In this document: piece after piece, positions 36,437 to 45,391 of the stretch
Layout of the letters: every line of letters begins with the position of its first letter
Position numbering within the stretch: the stretch's first letter is position 1
Assembly (NCBI RefSeq): GCF_011388215.1
Contig: NZ_CP049989.1
Span: 3,720,001 to 3,784,000 of the forward strand
Direction: 5' to 3'
Length of the DNA: 64,000 nt
DNA from: Hydrogenophaga crocea
GTDB lineage: Bacteria; Pseudomonadota; Gammaproteobacteria; Burkholderiales; Burkholderiaceae_C
Translations under genes and position numbers: made by a program
The notes under the pieces: generated by a model
Database searches by the model: none
Told to the model about the DNA's origin: nothing
Seen by the model: the letters and a program-made list of their open reading frames with translations, nothing else

Positions 36437-37243
36437 ATGAGTGCCAGCCCCCGCGCCTTCCTGCAGGTGGAGAACCTCGGCAAGGCCTACCAGGCCGACC
36501 GCCCCGTGTTCGCCGACGTGAACTTCGGCATCCAGAAGGGCGAGTTCGTCTGCATCATCGGCCACAGCGGCTGCGGCAAGACCACCATCCTCAACGTGCT
36601 GGCGGGCCTGGACACCGCGAGCCAGGGCCACGCCTTCATGGACGGCCGCGAGATCGCCGGCCCCAGCCTGGAGCGCGGCGTGGTGTTCCAGGGCCATGCG
36701 CTCATGCCCTGGCTCACGGTGCGCCAGAACATCGCCTTCGCGGTGCGCTCGCGCTGGCCCGACATGGGCCGCGCCGAGCTCGACGCGCAGGTGGAGAAGT
36801 ACGTGGCGATGGTGGGCCTGGCACACGCCATCGACAAGAAGCCCTCGCAGCTCTCGGGCGGCATGAAGCAGCGCGTGGGCATCGCGCGCGCCTTCGCCAT
36901 CCAGCCCAAGATGCTGCTGCTCGACGAGCCCTTCGGCGCGCTGGACGCGCTCACGCGCGGCACCATCCAGGACGAGCTCATGGGCATCGTGCGCCAGACC
37001 CAGCAGACCGTTTTCATGATCACGCACGACGTGGACGAGGCCATCCTGCTGGCCGACCGCATCCTGCTCATGAGCAACGGCGCCGACGTGGACGGCCGCT
37101 ACAAGCCCGGCGGTCTGGCCGAAGTGGTGGAGAACCCGCTGCCGCGCGACCGCACCCGCACCCAGCTGCACCACCTTGACGGCTACTACCCGCTGCGCAA
37201 CCACATCGTCGATTTCCTCGTTTCGCGGGCAAAAGCCCACTGA
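36437..37243 (+). CDS. ABC transporter ATPase, NrtD/CynD type
   Basis: 268 residues from the ATG at 36437; an ATG at 36374 overlapping the permease gene would add 21 residues without family similarity. Walker A GHSGCGKTT, Q-loop VVFQGHALMPW, signature LSGGMKQR, Walker B MLLLDEPFGALDA and switch His in MITHDVDEA are all intact. There is no C-terminal receptor-like domain of the NrtC kind. It drives import by the permease upstream. Cyanase follows 35 bp later. Confidence 0.93.
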   Translation: MSASPRAFLQVENLGKAYQADRPVFADVNFGIQKGEFVCIIGHSGCGKTTILNVLAGLDTASQGHAFMDGREIAGPSLERGVVFQGHALMPWLTVRQNIAFAVRSRWPDMGRAELDAQVEKYVAMVGLAHAIDKKPSQLSGGMKQRVGIARAFAIQPKMLLLDEPFGALDALTRGTIQDELMGIVRQTQQTVFMITHDVDEAILLADRILLMSNGADVDGRYKPGGLAEVVENPLPRDRTRTQLHHLDGYYPLRNHIVDFLVSRAKAH

Positions 37244-37278
37244 TTTCCCCCCCACCAAAACGTTTCCAGAGGCAAACC

Positions 37279-37722
37279 ATGAGCCGCATCGCCGTCACCG
37301 AAAAGATCGTCACCACCAAGGTCAGCAAAGGGCTGAAGTGGGAAGACGTGGCCAAGAAAGTCGGCCAGTCCAAGGAATGGACCACCGCCCTGTGCCTGGG
37401 CCAGATGACCGCCACGCCCGCCCAGGCCAAGGTGCTGGGCAAGATCTTCGGCCTCAGCGCCGAAGAGCAGAAATGGCTGCAGGTCGTGCCCTACAAGGGC
37501 TCGCTGCCCACCAGCGTGCCCACCGACCCGCTGATCTACCGCTTCTACGAACTCGTGAGCGTCTACGGCACCACCTTCAAGGAACTGATCCACGAAGAGT
37601 TCGGCGACGGCATCATGAGCGCGATCGACTTCAAGATGGACATGAAGCGCCAGGCCGACCCCAACGGCGACCGCGTGAACATCGTGATGTCGGGCAAGTT
37701 CCTGCCGTACAAGCAGTACTGA
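37279..37722 (+). CDS. cynS: cyanase (cyanate hydratase)
   Basis: 147 residues. It converts cyanate and bicarbonate to ammonia and CO2, both detoxifying cyanate and giving nitrogen. The catalytic triad of E. coli CynS (Arg96, Glu99, Ser122) maps with a constant offset to Arg88 and Glu91 in YRFYE and Ser114 in MSAIDF. The N-terminal domain keeps the helix-turn-helix-like fold ([22 protein letters not shown]). It is the fourth gene of the importer operon and names its likely substrate. Confidence 0.97.
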   Translation: MSRIAVTEKIVTTKVSKGLKWEDVAKKVGQSKEWTTALCLGQMTATPAQAKVLGKIFGLSAEEQKWLQVVPYKGSLPTSVPTDPLIYRFYELVSVYGTTFKELIHEEFGDGIMSAIDFKMDMKRQADPNGDRVNIVMSGKFLPYKQY

Positions 37723-37726
37723 GCCC

Positions 37727-38197
37727 ATGACGGAGCCGCGCCCGCCGCTGCCGCCGTTCACGCGCGAATCGGCCACCGACAAGGTGCGCATGGCCGAGGA
37801 CGCGTGGAACACGCGCGACCCTGACCGCGTGGTGAAGGTCTACACGCCCGACACCCGCTGGCGCAACCGCGCCGAGTTCCCGCGCGGCCGCGACGAGGTG
37901 CACGCCTTCCTCACGCGCAAGTGGGCCAGGGAGCTCGAGTACCGGCTCATCAAGGAGCTCTGGGCCTTCGATGGCGCGCGCATCGCGGTGCGCTTCGTCT
38001 ACGAATGGCACGACGACTCGGGCCAGTGGTACCGCTCGCACGGCAACGAGAACTGGCAGTTCACCGAGCAGGGCTACATGGCGCAGCGCCACGCGAGCAT
38101 AAACGACCGCCCGATCCATGCGAGCGAGCGCCTGTTCCACTGGCCGCTGGGCCCGCGGCCGGCGGACCACCCGGGGCTGAGCGAACTCGGGCTGTAG
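37727..38197 (+). CDS. DUF1348 (NTF2/SnoaL-like) protein
   Basis: 156 residues, starting 4 bp after the cynS stop, so almost certainly in its operon. NTF2-like fold with the DUF1348 pattern: [53 protein letters not shown] and SINDRPI. The catalytic or binding role of the family is not established. Its place suggests it helps handle cyanate or a product, which is inference from position only. Confidence 0.88.
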   Translation: MTEPRPPLPPFTRESATDKVRMAEDAWNTRDPDRVVKVYTPDTRWRNRAEFPRGRDEVHAFLTRKWARELEYRLIKELWAFDGARIAVRFVYEWHDDSGQWYRSHGNENWQFTEQGYMAQRHASINDRPIHASERLFHWPLGPRPADHPGLSELGL

Positions 38198-38267
38198 CCG
38201 CGCCGCGCGCGGGAACCCGAAGCGGCCGGCGAGCGACTCACGGGCTCGCCCGTGAAGCCTGCCCGCC

Positions 38268-38507
38268 ATGTACTGCCGCACCCTCAACTACCGCGATCCC
38301 TACGGCCGCTTTGCCATCCTGGTCGAAGAGCAGCCCGACGGTTCGCTCAAGCTCTGGGAGTTCGACGTGCCCGGCGAAGCCGCGCGCCGGCGCTACGTGA
38401 TCGACAAGGTCGCCGAAAGCCTGGCGCGCCAGAGCCGGCGGTTGCAGGTGGTGTGGGGCGCGGCGCGCGTGGCGCGCAAATGCGCCGACGACCCGATGTG
38501 GCCGTGA
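38268..38507 (+). CDS. small hypothetical protein
   Basis: 79 residues. Codon use is good (strong third-position G/C with common codons). The sequence is compact and soluble: RDPYGRFAILVEEQPDGSLKLWEFDVPGE, then a basic helix. No family recognised. 70 bp after the DUF1348 gene on the same strand. It ends 5 bp from the decayed vapC, near a drop in G+C. Confidence 0.65.
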   Translation: MYCRTLNYRDPYGRFAILVEEQPDGSLKLWEFDVPGEAARRRYVIDKVAESLARQSRRLQVVWGAARVARKCADDPMWP

Positions 38508-38511
38508 GGGC

Positions 38512-38774
38512 TCAGTGGCGCGTGGCCTTGTTGAAGCAGATCACGTGCGGCAGGCCTTCGAAGTGGGCGTCGCAGGTGAGCAGTTCGGCACCGCGTTGCA
38601 CGGCGCTCGCATAAACGATGGCATCCGCTGTGGCCAGCATGTATTCCCGGTGCTGGTCGGCACGATGCAATCGGCCGCGGTCGGCAGTTGCTTGCCAAGC
38701 TGCTGTCCCAGGGCGGATCCGGTGAGCCATTCGATCCACGCGGAGGTGTCCACCACCCGCAGACGGGCCGCCAT
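38512..38774 (-). pseudogene. vapC-type PIN toxin, internal deletion and frameshift
   Basis: Two frames together give both ends of a PIN-domain RNase toxin. The first (from 38774) reads VVDTSAWIEWLTGSALGQQL with the first acidic residue. The second, in another frame, reads LATADAIVYASAVQRGAELL and CDAHFEGLPHVICFNK with the last acidic residues. The middle, with the conserved Glu and about 45 residues, is missing, and the frame changes near 38645-38660. An intact protein would be about 130 residues; this has room for 87. It must be inactive as a nuclease. The adjoining antitoxin gene is intact. Confidence 0.85.
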
Positions 38775-38989
38775 CAGTAGCGGTCCTTGCGGTCGCGGTA
38801 GCCCTCCTTGTTCCGCGCGCCCTTGGCCAGGCCGGCGAGTTCGTTGAGCGCGGGAACCGGCATCACCAGCACGCCCTTGTCTTTAGGGATGAACACGAAC
38901 GACTGGCCCGCCTCCCAGCGCAGCGCTTCCCGAACCGCTTTGGGGATGGAGATCTGGAACTTGCTGGACAGGGTGGCGGTCGCGTTCAT
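38774..38989 (-). CDS. vapB: AbrB/VapB-type antitoxin
   Basis: 71 residues. The N-terminal SpoVT/AbrB swapped-hairpin DNA-binding domain is clear (ATLSSKFQISIPKAVREALRWEAGQSFVF), followed by a short basic tail that would bind the toxin. The stop and the toxin start share a base (TGATG), the usual coupling of vapBC. Because the toxin is broken, the antitoxin is now an orphan, perhaps still an autorepressor or a guard against related toxins. Confidence 0.9.
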   Translation of the reverse strand: MNATATLSSKFQISIPKAVREALRWEAGQSFVFIPKDKGVLVMPVPALNELAGLAKGARNKEGYRDRKDRY

Positions 38990-39048
38990 GTCTGGCCCTT
39001 TTGGCATCGATCGACGATTCGTAAGAATGGCCGGTTCGTGATGCCCTG

Positions 39049-39918
39049 TCAGCCCGGCAGCGGAATCCACTCCTGATCGTCCCCCGGCGGCAGCGCGATG
39101 CGCCCCGCCGCCCAGTCGGCCTTGGCCTGTTCGATGCGCTCCTTGCGCGACGACACGAAGTTCCACCAGATGTGCCGCTCGCCCAGCGGCTCGCCGCCGA
39201 ACAGCATGAGCGTGGCCGCGCTGCGCGCGGTCACGAAGGCGTCGGTGTCGGCCCCGAACACCAGCAACTGGCCTGGCTGGTAGGCCTGCCCCGCGTGCTC
39301 GACGTCGCCGCGCGCCACGTACAGCGCCTGCTCGGCATGGCCGCCCGGCAGGCGCACGCGCGCGCCCGCCTCGGCCTCGGCGTGCACGTGGAACAGCGGC
39401 GAGAGCGTGGCCACGGGGCTCTTTGCGCCGTAGGCCTCGCCCGCCACCAGCCGCCGCCACACGCCGTCCTCGCGCCACTGGGGCAGTTCGGCCTTGGGCG
39501 TGTGCGCGAAGGCAGGCGCGGTCTCTTCGTGCCCGGCGGGCAACGCCACCCAGCTCTGCATCAGCTCCAGCCCGCCGCCCTCGAACGAGTCGGGGTGGGT
39601 GAAGCGTTCGCTGTGGCTGATGCCGCGGCCCGCGGTCATCCAGTTCACGTCGCCGGGGCGGATGTCCAGCACCGTGCCCAGGCTGTCGCGGTGCGTCATC
39701 GAGCCGCTGAGCAGGTAGCTCACCGTGGCCAGCCCGATGTGCGGGTGCGGCCGAACGTCGGCGCCCGCGATGGCCTCGCGCGACAGCGTGACCGGCCCGG
39801 CGTGGTCCCAGAAGATGAAGGGACCGACCATGCGGCGCTTCGCGTAGGGCAGCACGCGCCGCACGGTCAGGCCGTGGCCCAGGTCGGCGGCGCGCGCGGT
39901 GATCACCATTTCCAGCAT
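39049..39918 (-). CDS. pirin-family protein
   Basis: 289 residues from the ATG at 39918, preceded by GAGGAG. A bicupin with the N-terminal metal site (RPHPHIGLATVSYLLSG, about 56-72, and the later SHSER). The C-terminal cupin is the usual inactive one. Bacterial pirins are quercetinase-like or redox-linked regulators. No partner is evident here. Divergent from the RlmN-like gene. Confidence 0.93.
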   Translation of the reverse strand: MLEMVITARAADLGHGLTVRRVLPYAKRRMVGPFIFWDHAGPVTLSREAIAGADVRPHPHIGLATVSYLLSGSMTHRDSLGTVLDIRPGDVNWMTAGRGISHSERFTHPDSFEGGGLELMQSWVALPAGHEETAPAFAHTPKAELPQWREDGVWRRLVAGEAYGAKSPVATLSPLFHVHAEAEAGARVRLPGGHAEQALYVARGDVEHAGQAYQPGQLLVFGADTDAFVTARSAATLMLFGGEPLGERHIWWNFVSSRKERIEQAKADWAAGRIALPPGDDQEWIPLPG

Positions 39919-39997
39919 CGGGGTCTCCTCGGGTCTCGGGCGGCCATTGTGGGGCCTGGGGCCCGGGCCTGCGCCGCTGGGCGACAATCCCCGCCCC

Positions 39998-41053
39998 ATG
40001 CACCTGAGCGAGCTGCACCAACGCCTCACGGCCCTCGGGGCCGGGCCGCTGCATGCGCAGCGCGTGCTGCGCCACTGGCTGCACGCGCTGCCCGCCGACG
40101 CCGGCCGCCGCAAACCCGAGCACCACTTTCCCAAGGCCTTGTTCGAGGCCCTGCCCGCGCTGCGCGACGAACTCGCGGGCCTGGCGCGGCTGCAGGCCGA
40201 GCACCCGGGCGAAGACGGCTCGGCGCGCCTGCTGGTGGCGCTGCGCGACGGCCAGACCGTGGAGAGCGTGCGCCTGCCGCGCGGCGGGCTCTGCGTGTCG
40301 ACCCAGGTCGGCTGCGCCGTGGGCTGCGGCTTCTGCATGACCGGCACGGGCGGCCTGATCCGCCAGCTCGGCAGCGCCGAGATCGTGGCCCAGGTGGCGC
40401 TGGCGCGTGCGGGCCGGCCGGTGAACAAGGTGGTGTTCATGGGCATGGGCGAGCCCGCGCACAACCTCGACGCGGTGCTCGAGGCCATCGGGCTGCTGGG
40501 CACCGTCGGCGGCATCGGCCACAAGAACCTGGTGTTCTCCACCGTGGGCGACGAGCGCGCCTTCGACGCGCTGCCGCGCGGCGTGGTCAAGCCCGCGCTC
40601 GCGCTCTCGCTGCACACCACCCGCGCCGATCTGCGCGAGCGGCTGCTGCCGCGCGCCCCGCGCCTGTCGCCCGAGCAGCTCGTGGAGCGCGCCGACGCCT
40701 ACGCGCGCGCCACCGGCTACCCGGTGCAATACCAGTGGACCCTGCTCGACGGCGTCAACGACGGCGACGACGAGATCGAGGGCATCGTGCGCCTGCTCGG
40801 CGGGCGCTACGGCGTGCTGAACATGATCCCGTACAACGCCGTGGACGGCCTGCCGTTCCAGCGTCCCGCGTGGGAGAAGGCGGCCGACATCGCGCGCCGC
40901 CTGCACCGCCGCGGCATCCTCACCAAGCTGCGCCATTCCGCGGGGCAGGACGTGGATGCCGGCTGCGGCCAGCTGCGCGCGCGCTCGCTCGACACCGGCG
41001 AGCGCGTGGTGGCGCTGCGCCGGCGCCCGGTGGGCAGCGCCGGCCCGGCCTGA
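39998..41053 (+). CDS. RlmN-like radical-SAM RNA methyltransferase
   Basis: 351 residues. The radical-SAM cluster motif is C106-x3-C110-x2-C113 (in VGCAVGCGFCMTG), with GMGEPAHNLDAV and, near the end, the second catalytic Cys in DVDAGCGQLRA that carries the methyl group in RlmN/Cfr enzymes. RlmN makes 2-methyladenosine in 23S rRNA and some tRNAs. The housekeeping rlmN usually sits near ndk and hisS, so this is probably an additional paralogue; its target is unknown. It stands alone here. Confidence 0.85.
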   Translation: MHLSELHQRLTALGAGPLHAQRVLRHWLHALPADAGRRKPEHHFPKALFEALPALRDELAGLARLQAEHPGEDGSARLLVALRDGQTVESVRLPRGGLCVSTQVGCAVGCGFCMTGTGGLIRQLGSAEIVAQVALARAGRPVNKVVFMGMGEPAHNLDAVLEAIGLLGTVGGIGHKNLVFSTVGDERAFDALPRGVVKPALALSLHTTRADLRERLLPRAPRLSPEQLVERADAYARATGYPVQYQWTLLDGVNDGDDEIEGIVRLLGGRYGVLNMIPYNAVDGLPFQRPAWEKAADIARRLHRRGILTKLRHSAGQDVDAGCGQLRARSLDTGERVVALRRRPVGSAGPA

Positions 41054-41074
41054 ACGCGGCGCGGCCGACCGCCC

Positions 41075-42259
41075 TCAACCCCGCGCCCAGCGCGCCAGCG
41101 TGGGCGTGACCATGGGCACCGTGAGCATGGTGCTGCCCACCGCCATCAGCAGCAGCGCCGTGAAGGTCACGCTGGTGATGATGGCTTTGTCGAGCAGCAC
41201 GTTGGCGAAGATGATCATGATCAGCGCCTTGGTCTGCAACAGCCAGCCGATCACGCGCGCCTCGTCGCGCGGCCAGCCGAGCCAGCGGCCCGCCAGCCGC
41301 ATGGCCAGCAGCTTGCCGCCCACCGACACCGCGAGCAGCAGCGCGGCCGCACCGAGCACCGCGAGCCCGCCGGCCTGCCATTCGGTGCGCAGGCCGGTGC
41401 TCAGGAAGAACACCGGCATGACCACCAGCAGCACGTGGTGGCGCAGCTGGTCGAGCTGGGCCTGGTCGAACCACTCGGCGTCCATCACCGCACCGGCCAG
41501 GAACGCGCCCACCATGTAGTGCAGGCCGGCCCAGTCCGCGGCCAGGCCGCAGGCGGCCAGCCAGATCAGGCCCAGGTACCAGCGGTCGGCCGGCGGCACC
41601 GCGCGCATGAGGCGGCGCATGAACAGGGTGCACAGGCCGAACACCGCGAGGAAGCCGATCTGCCGACCCACGCGCGCCCATTCGGTGAGGATGATGGCGA
41701 GCACGGCCCAGATCACGATGTCGTCCAGGCTGGCGTAGCGCAGGATGCGCTGGCCCAGCGGCGCGCGCAGGATCTGCAGCTTCTCCATCAGCAGGATCAG
41801 GATGGGCAGGGCCGTGACCGCGCAGGCCATGCCGATGCCGAGCAGGAACTGCCAGGGCAGGGCGCGCGGCCCAATCCAGCCCGGCGTGAGCAGCAGCACC
41901 ACGGCCGCGGCCGCGCCCAGCAGCAGCGGCACACCCATCGCCAGGCCCGCGGTGATGCCGCTCTCGCGCCGGTGCGCCCATGCCTGGCGCAGATCGAGCT
42001 CGATGCCCGCGATCCACACGAACAGCATCACCGCCCACTGGGCCACGCCCGACAGCGCCTGGGTCACGGGCGCGTTGAAGACGAAGCGGTGGAGCTCGGG
42101 AAACGCCGCGCCGAGCACGCCGGGCCCGAGCACGATGCCGGTGAGGATCTGCACCACCACCAGCGGCGCGACGTGGTCGGTGCGGCCCAGCCGCCAGACC
42201 AGGTAGGGCAGGCTGAACACGATCAGCAGGGCGACCAGGAAGATTTCGGAGGAGCTCAT
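41075..42259 (-). CDS. cation:proton antiporter (CPA2 family)
   Basis: 394 residues, about 12 membrane segments. The family marks are VQILTGIVLGPGVLG, WIAGIELDLRQAW, the TM5-like ALPILILLMEK and the ion-site region YASLDDIVIW. No C-terminal TrkA-N nucleotide domain is present, so it is shorter than KefB/KefC. It exchanges Na+ or K+ for protons; which ion is unclear. The next gene on this strand upstream is the rubredoxin fusion, 78 bp away. Confidence 0.9.
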   Translation of the reverse strand: MSSSEIFLVALLIVFSLPYLVWRLGRTDHVAPLVVVQILTGIVLGPGVLGAAFPELHRFVFNAPVTQALSGVAQWAVMLFVWIAGIELDLRQAWAHRRESGITAGLAMGVPLLLGAAAAVVLLLTPGWIGPRALPWQFLLGIGMACAVTALPILILLMEKLQILRAPLGQRILRYASLDDIVIWAVLAIILTEWARVGRQIGFLAVFGLCTLFMRRLMRAVPPADRWYLGLIWLAACGLAADWAGLHYMVGAFLAGAVMDAEWFDQAQLDQLRHHVLLVVMPVFFLSTGLRTEWQAGGLAVLGAAALLLAVSVGGKLLAMRLAGRWLGWPRDEARVIGWLLQTKALIMIIFANVLLDKAIITSVTFTALLLMAVGSTMLTVPMVTPTLARWARG

Positions 42260-42336
42260 GCGCGCGCGGTGGAGGGCGGAGCGCGCGAGTGTGCCAGCGC
42301 CCGCGCGCCCATACGGTGGCCCCGGGCGCGGGCCGC

Positions 42337-43614
42337 CTAGTGCAGCGTGAGCGGCAGCGAGCCCGTCTTCACGCGCACCACCGGCGCGCGCGGCACGTAG
42401 GGCGCGGGCGCGGCGCCACAGATGTCGGCCGCGATCGCGCGCGCCTGGCGCGCGATGGGTTCGATGTAGCGGCTGGGTTGGCCGTCGATGGCGATGCAGT
42501 CGCCCAGCGCGTGGATGCGCTCGGCGCTGGTGCGCAGGTTGTGCGGCGTCACGCGGATGCCGTTGTCCCAGGCCAGGCCCGCGCTGCGCGCAAGCCGCCC
42601 GGGCGTCTCCAGGCCCGCGGCCACTACCACTTGGTCGGCCGCGAAGCGCTGGCCATCGGTGGTGGCGAGGCGCAGCCGACCGCCCACCCGTTCGAGCGAC
42701 TGCACCTGCACCCCGCCCACGAAGCGGATGCTCAGGTCGCGCCAGGCCTGCAGCAGCTGCGTGCCCGCGCCCTGGGCCTGCCAGCGCGCCAGCGGCTGGT
42801 CGCAGGCGTCGAGCAGCGTCACGCGGTGGCCGCCGATCGCCAGGTCGTTGGCGAGCTCGCTGCCGATCAGGCCCGCGCCCACGATCAGCACCTCGCGCGG
42901 GGCGTCGCCGAGCCGCTGGCGCAGGCGCTGGTAGGCGGCCAGGTGGTTCACGCGCCAGCACAGCTCGGGCGGCAGGCCCTCGGGCACGCGCGCCTGCGCG
43001 CCGTGCGCGAGCACCAGGTGGTCGTAGCGCAGGTTGCCGCGCGTGGTGCGCAGGGTGCGCGTGTCGGTGCAGATGCGGACCGCCTGCGTGTGCGGCAGCA
43101 GGCGCAGGCCCAGGCGGGCCGCGGCATCGGCGCCGCGCTCGCGCACCAGCGCGCCGTCGTCGAGGCGGCGCGCGATGGCCACCGACAGCAGCGGCTTGTC
43201 GTACACGTCGCCGGCGCACTGGCTCACGAGCGTGATCGGCAACGTGGGGTGCAGCGCGCGCAGCGCCTCGGCGGTCTGCCAGCCCGCGCGGCCCGCACCC
43301 ACGATCACCACGCCGGCTTCACCGCCGCTGGCGGGCAGCGTGGCGCTGGCCGTGGCGCGCGCGCGCAATGCGTCGATGGCGGGCGCTTCGTAGAGCCGGA
43401 AGTCCGCCTTGGTCACGCCGCACAGCGGGCAGGCCCAGTCCTCGGGGATGTCCTCGTAGCGCGTGCCGGGCGCCAGGCCGCTGTCGGCGTCGCCCAGCGC
43501 CTCGTCGTAGACGTAGCCGCAGGCCTCGCAGAGGTACTGGCGGTAGGGGCCGAGCGCGCGCACGGCCTGCGCGGTGGTGGTGACGGCAAGGGTGGGGGCG
43601 GCGGGCGTGTTCAT
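42337..43614 (-). CDS. rubredoxin fused to FAD-dependent reductase
   Basis: 425 residues. Residues 24-76 are a rubredoxin with Cys29, Cys32, Cys62 and Cys65 (CEACG and CPLCG). Residues 100-410 are a two-dinucleotide-fold reductase ([17 protein letters not shown] and [17 protein letters not shown]) close to rubredoxin-NAD+ reductases. One polypeptide thus carries electrons from NAD(P)H through FAD to a mononuclear Fe site. The start overlaps the preceding gene's stop (ATGA). The likely electron acceptor is the flavoprotein encoded next to it. Confidence 0.92.
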   Translation of the reverse strand: MNTPAAPTLAVTTTAQAVRALGPYRQYLCEACGYVYDEALGDADSGLAPGTRYEDIPEDWACPLCGVTKADFRLYEAPAIDALRARATASATLPASGGEAGVVIVGAGRAGWQTAEALRALHPTLPITLVSQCAGDVYDKPLLSVAIARRLDDGALVRERGADAAARLGLRLLPHTQAVRICTDTRTLRTTRGNLRYDHLVLAHGAQARVPEGLPPELCWRVNHLAAYQRLRQRLGDAPREVLIVGAGLIGSELANDLAIGGHRVTLLDACDQPLARWQAQGAGTQLLQAWRDLSIRFVGGVQVQSLERVGGRLRLATTDGQRFAADQVVVAAGLETPGRLARSAGLAWDNGIRVTPHNLRTSAERIHALGDCIAIDGQPSRYIEPIARQARAIAADICGAAPAPYVPRAPVVRVKTGSLPLTLH

Positions 43615-44759
43615 GCGGGCATGGCCTCGGCGCTCAGGCGCGCGATCTCCTTGCGCAGGTGCTTGATCGCGGGCGTGACGATGGCCACGAAGTGCGACTC
43701 GCGCACGCGGCGCTGCACCTCGCTGCTCAGCAGGTAGCCGCGCGCGCCCTGGTGCAGCAGCGCCGACTGCGCCGCGCGCAGCGCGAGCTCGGCGCCGTGC
43801 GCGCGCGCGTCGAGCACGTCGATGAAGAAGTCCACCGAGGGGTCGAAGGGCGTGTCGGCCAGCGCCATCACGCGCGCGGTGAGCGCGTCGAGCTCGGCCT
43901 GCAGCGCCGCCGGCCGGTCTTCGAGAAACTGGTTCACGTGGCCGAGCTGGTCTTCCACCGCCCACATGGTGTCGATCGCGCCCTGCGTCACGCCCACGGC
44001 CATGCCGCACTGGAGCAGCACGAAGGCGCCGCGGATGCGCGCGATGAAGGGCCTGGCCGGATCGGCCATGGTGTCGTCGGCGCCGATGAACAGGTCTTTC
44101 ACGCGCAGTGCATAGGTGCCCGTGCCTTCCATGGCCGAGAAGCTCGGGCAGTCGCGCAGCTCCACGCCGGGGGCGTCGCAGCGCAGCAGGAACATCACCT
44201 CGCGCACCACCTCGCCCTGTTCGTTGACCACGCCCGCGAGCGCGCCGCAGGCGTGGCCCGGGCCCAGGTTGCTGACCCAGGGCAGGGTGCCGTTGACGCG
44301 GTAGCCGCCCTCGACCGGCGTGGCCTTGAGCAGCAGGCCCTCGATCTGCGCGTAGCTCTTCATGGGGTTGGACATGGCCGTGCCGCCGAGCGCGTCGCCG
44401 CGCGCCAGCGCCATCAGCACCTCGCCCGTGAGCGCGGGGTTGCCCGAGGCCTGCAGGTACAGGCCGCACACGGCCTGGCACCAGACCATGAAGCCGGTGG
44501 CGCCGCACACGCGCGAGACCTCGGCCATGGCCTGCAGGGCCAGCCGGTAGTCGCCGCGGCCCGCGGGCGCGTCGAGGTGCGCGCTCATGGCGCCGAGCGC
44601 GGCCAGTTGTTGCAGTTCGGCGCGCGGGTAGTAGCCCTCGCGGTCGATGGCCTCCACCACGCGGGCCAGCGGGCCGCGCGCGACGTCGCGCACGGCGGCC
44701 AGCACCGCGTCGGGGCTGAGGGGCGCGAGCGGGTCGCGGGGCAGGTCGGCCAGGTCCAT
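43611..44759 (-). CDS. acyl-CoA-dehydrogenase-fold flavoprotein, atypical
   Basis: 382 residues. The middle domain is recognisable ([40 protein letters not shown]) and so is the C-terminal four-helix domain. The C-terminal region where MCAD-type dehydrogenases have a Glu in IYEGT reads [19 protein letters not shown] (about 357-375), with no Glu at that point. SfnB and DszC, organosulfur flavoproteins, have this fold. With a rubredoxin reductase overlapping downstream and sulfur genes upstream, a flavin oxygenase or reductase acting on a sulfur compound is a fair guess. The substrate is unknown. Confidence 0.83.
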   Translation of the reverse strand: MDLADLPRDPLAPLSPDAVLAAVRDVARGPLARVVEAIDREGYYPRAELQQLAALGAMSAHLDAPAGRGDYRLALQAMAEVSRVCGATGFMVWCQAVCGLYLQASGNPALTGEVLMALARGDALGGTAMSNPMKSYAQIEGLLLKATPVEGGYRVNGTLPWVSNLGPGHACGALAGVVNEQGEVVREVMFLLRCDAPGVELRDCPSFSAMEGTGTYALRVKDLFIGADDTMADPARPFIARIRGAFVLLQCGMAVGVTQGAIDTMWAVEDQLGHVNQFLEDRPAALQAELDALTARVMALADTPFDPSVDFFIDVLDARAHGAELALRAAQSALLHQGARGYLLSSEVQRRVRESHFVAIVTPAIKHLRKEIARLSAEAMPA

Positions 44760-44764
44760 GGTGT

Positions 44765-45322
44765 TCAGGCCATCGAGATCTCGAACGGGATCGGGTTGCG
44801 CATGGTGTTGGCCACGGGCGAGTAGTAATTGGCGTGGCGCACGATTTCGTCGAGTTCTTCGCGCGTCGCGTCGCCTTCCACCAGCACCTTCACGCGGATG
44901 GCCTGGAAGCCCATCTCGGGCGGCTGCTTCTCCAGCGCGCCGCCCGCGCCCCAGGCCGCGGGGTTGCCGATGTCGCCTTCGAGGAAGACCTCGAGGCGGC
45001 TGAGCTTCACGCCCTTCCAGGTGGCGACCGCGGTCACGCCCACGGCGATGCAGCCGCCCAGGCCGGACAGCACGATCTCGCCCGGCGCGGGTGCGGTGTC
45101 CTGGCCGAACAGGTGCAGCGGCTCGTCCACCACCACCGGCGCGTGGTTGCCCACGTAGCTGAGCGAGCGGTACTGGCCCTCCATGACGGTGTGGACCTTG
45201 TTGGTGCCGCGGCTGCCCGGGTTGGCCTTGCCCTTGGCGGCGAAGGCCGCCAGGCCGGCGGCGTCGATGGGACGCAGGTGGGCCTTGACGGTGGTGGGTT
45301 CGGCGGTGGCGGTGGTGGACAT
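44765..45322 (-). CDS. OsmC-family protein lacking the second catalytic Cys
   Basis: 185 residues. The OsmC fold is clear: [32 protein letters not shown] with Cys91, and the C-terminal [18 protein letters not shown]. In peroxidase-active OsmC/Ohr proteins the second Cys precedes PV-x-NT; here it is Ser168. A Cys-pair peroxidase mechanism is therefore unlikely, though a single-Cys chemistry such as sulfur binding remains possible. Second gene of the sulfurtransferase operon, 5 bp before the flavoprotein gene. Confidence 0.88.
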   Translation of the reverse strand: MSTTATAEPTTVKAHLRPIDAAGLAAFAAKGKANPGSRGTNKVHTVMEGQYRSLSYVGNHAPVVVDEPLHLFGQDTAPAPGEIVLSGLGGCIAVGVTAVATWKGVKLSRLEVFLEGDIGNPAAWGAGGALEKQPPEMGFQAIRVKVLVEGDATREELDEIVRHANYYSPVANTMRNPIPFEISMA

Positions 45323-45353
45323 GGTGTCTCCGTGGGGATTGAAAAAAAAACGG

Positions 45354-45391
45354 GGGATCAGGCGGCGAGCGAAGCGCTGGGATCAGGCGGC
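45354..45391. repeat. 13-bp direct repeat at the sulfurtransferase 3' end
   Basis: GGGATCAGGCGGC occurs at 45354-45366 and 45379-45391, 25 bp apart. The second copy includes the sulfurtransferase stop codon, so the first is a duplicated gene end in the intergenic gap. A run of nine A residues at 45342-45350 lies just beyond. Confidence 0.75.

Noticed and set aside
45342..45350. A9 run as an intrinsic terminator after the sulfurtransferase gene
   Set aside because: On the minus strand it gives U9, but only a weak 4-bp stem precedes it, and the genes downstream clearly belong to the same operon.
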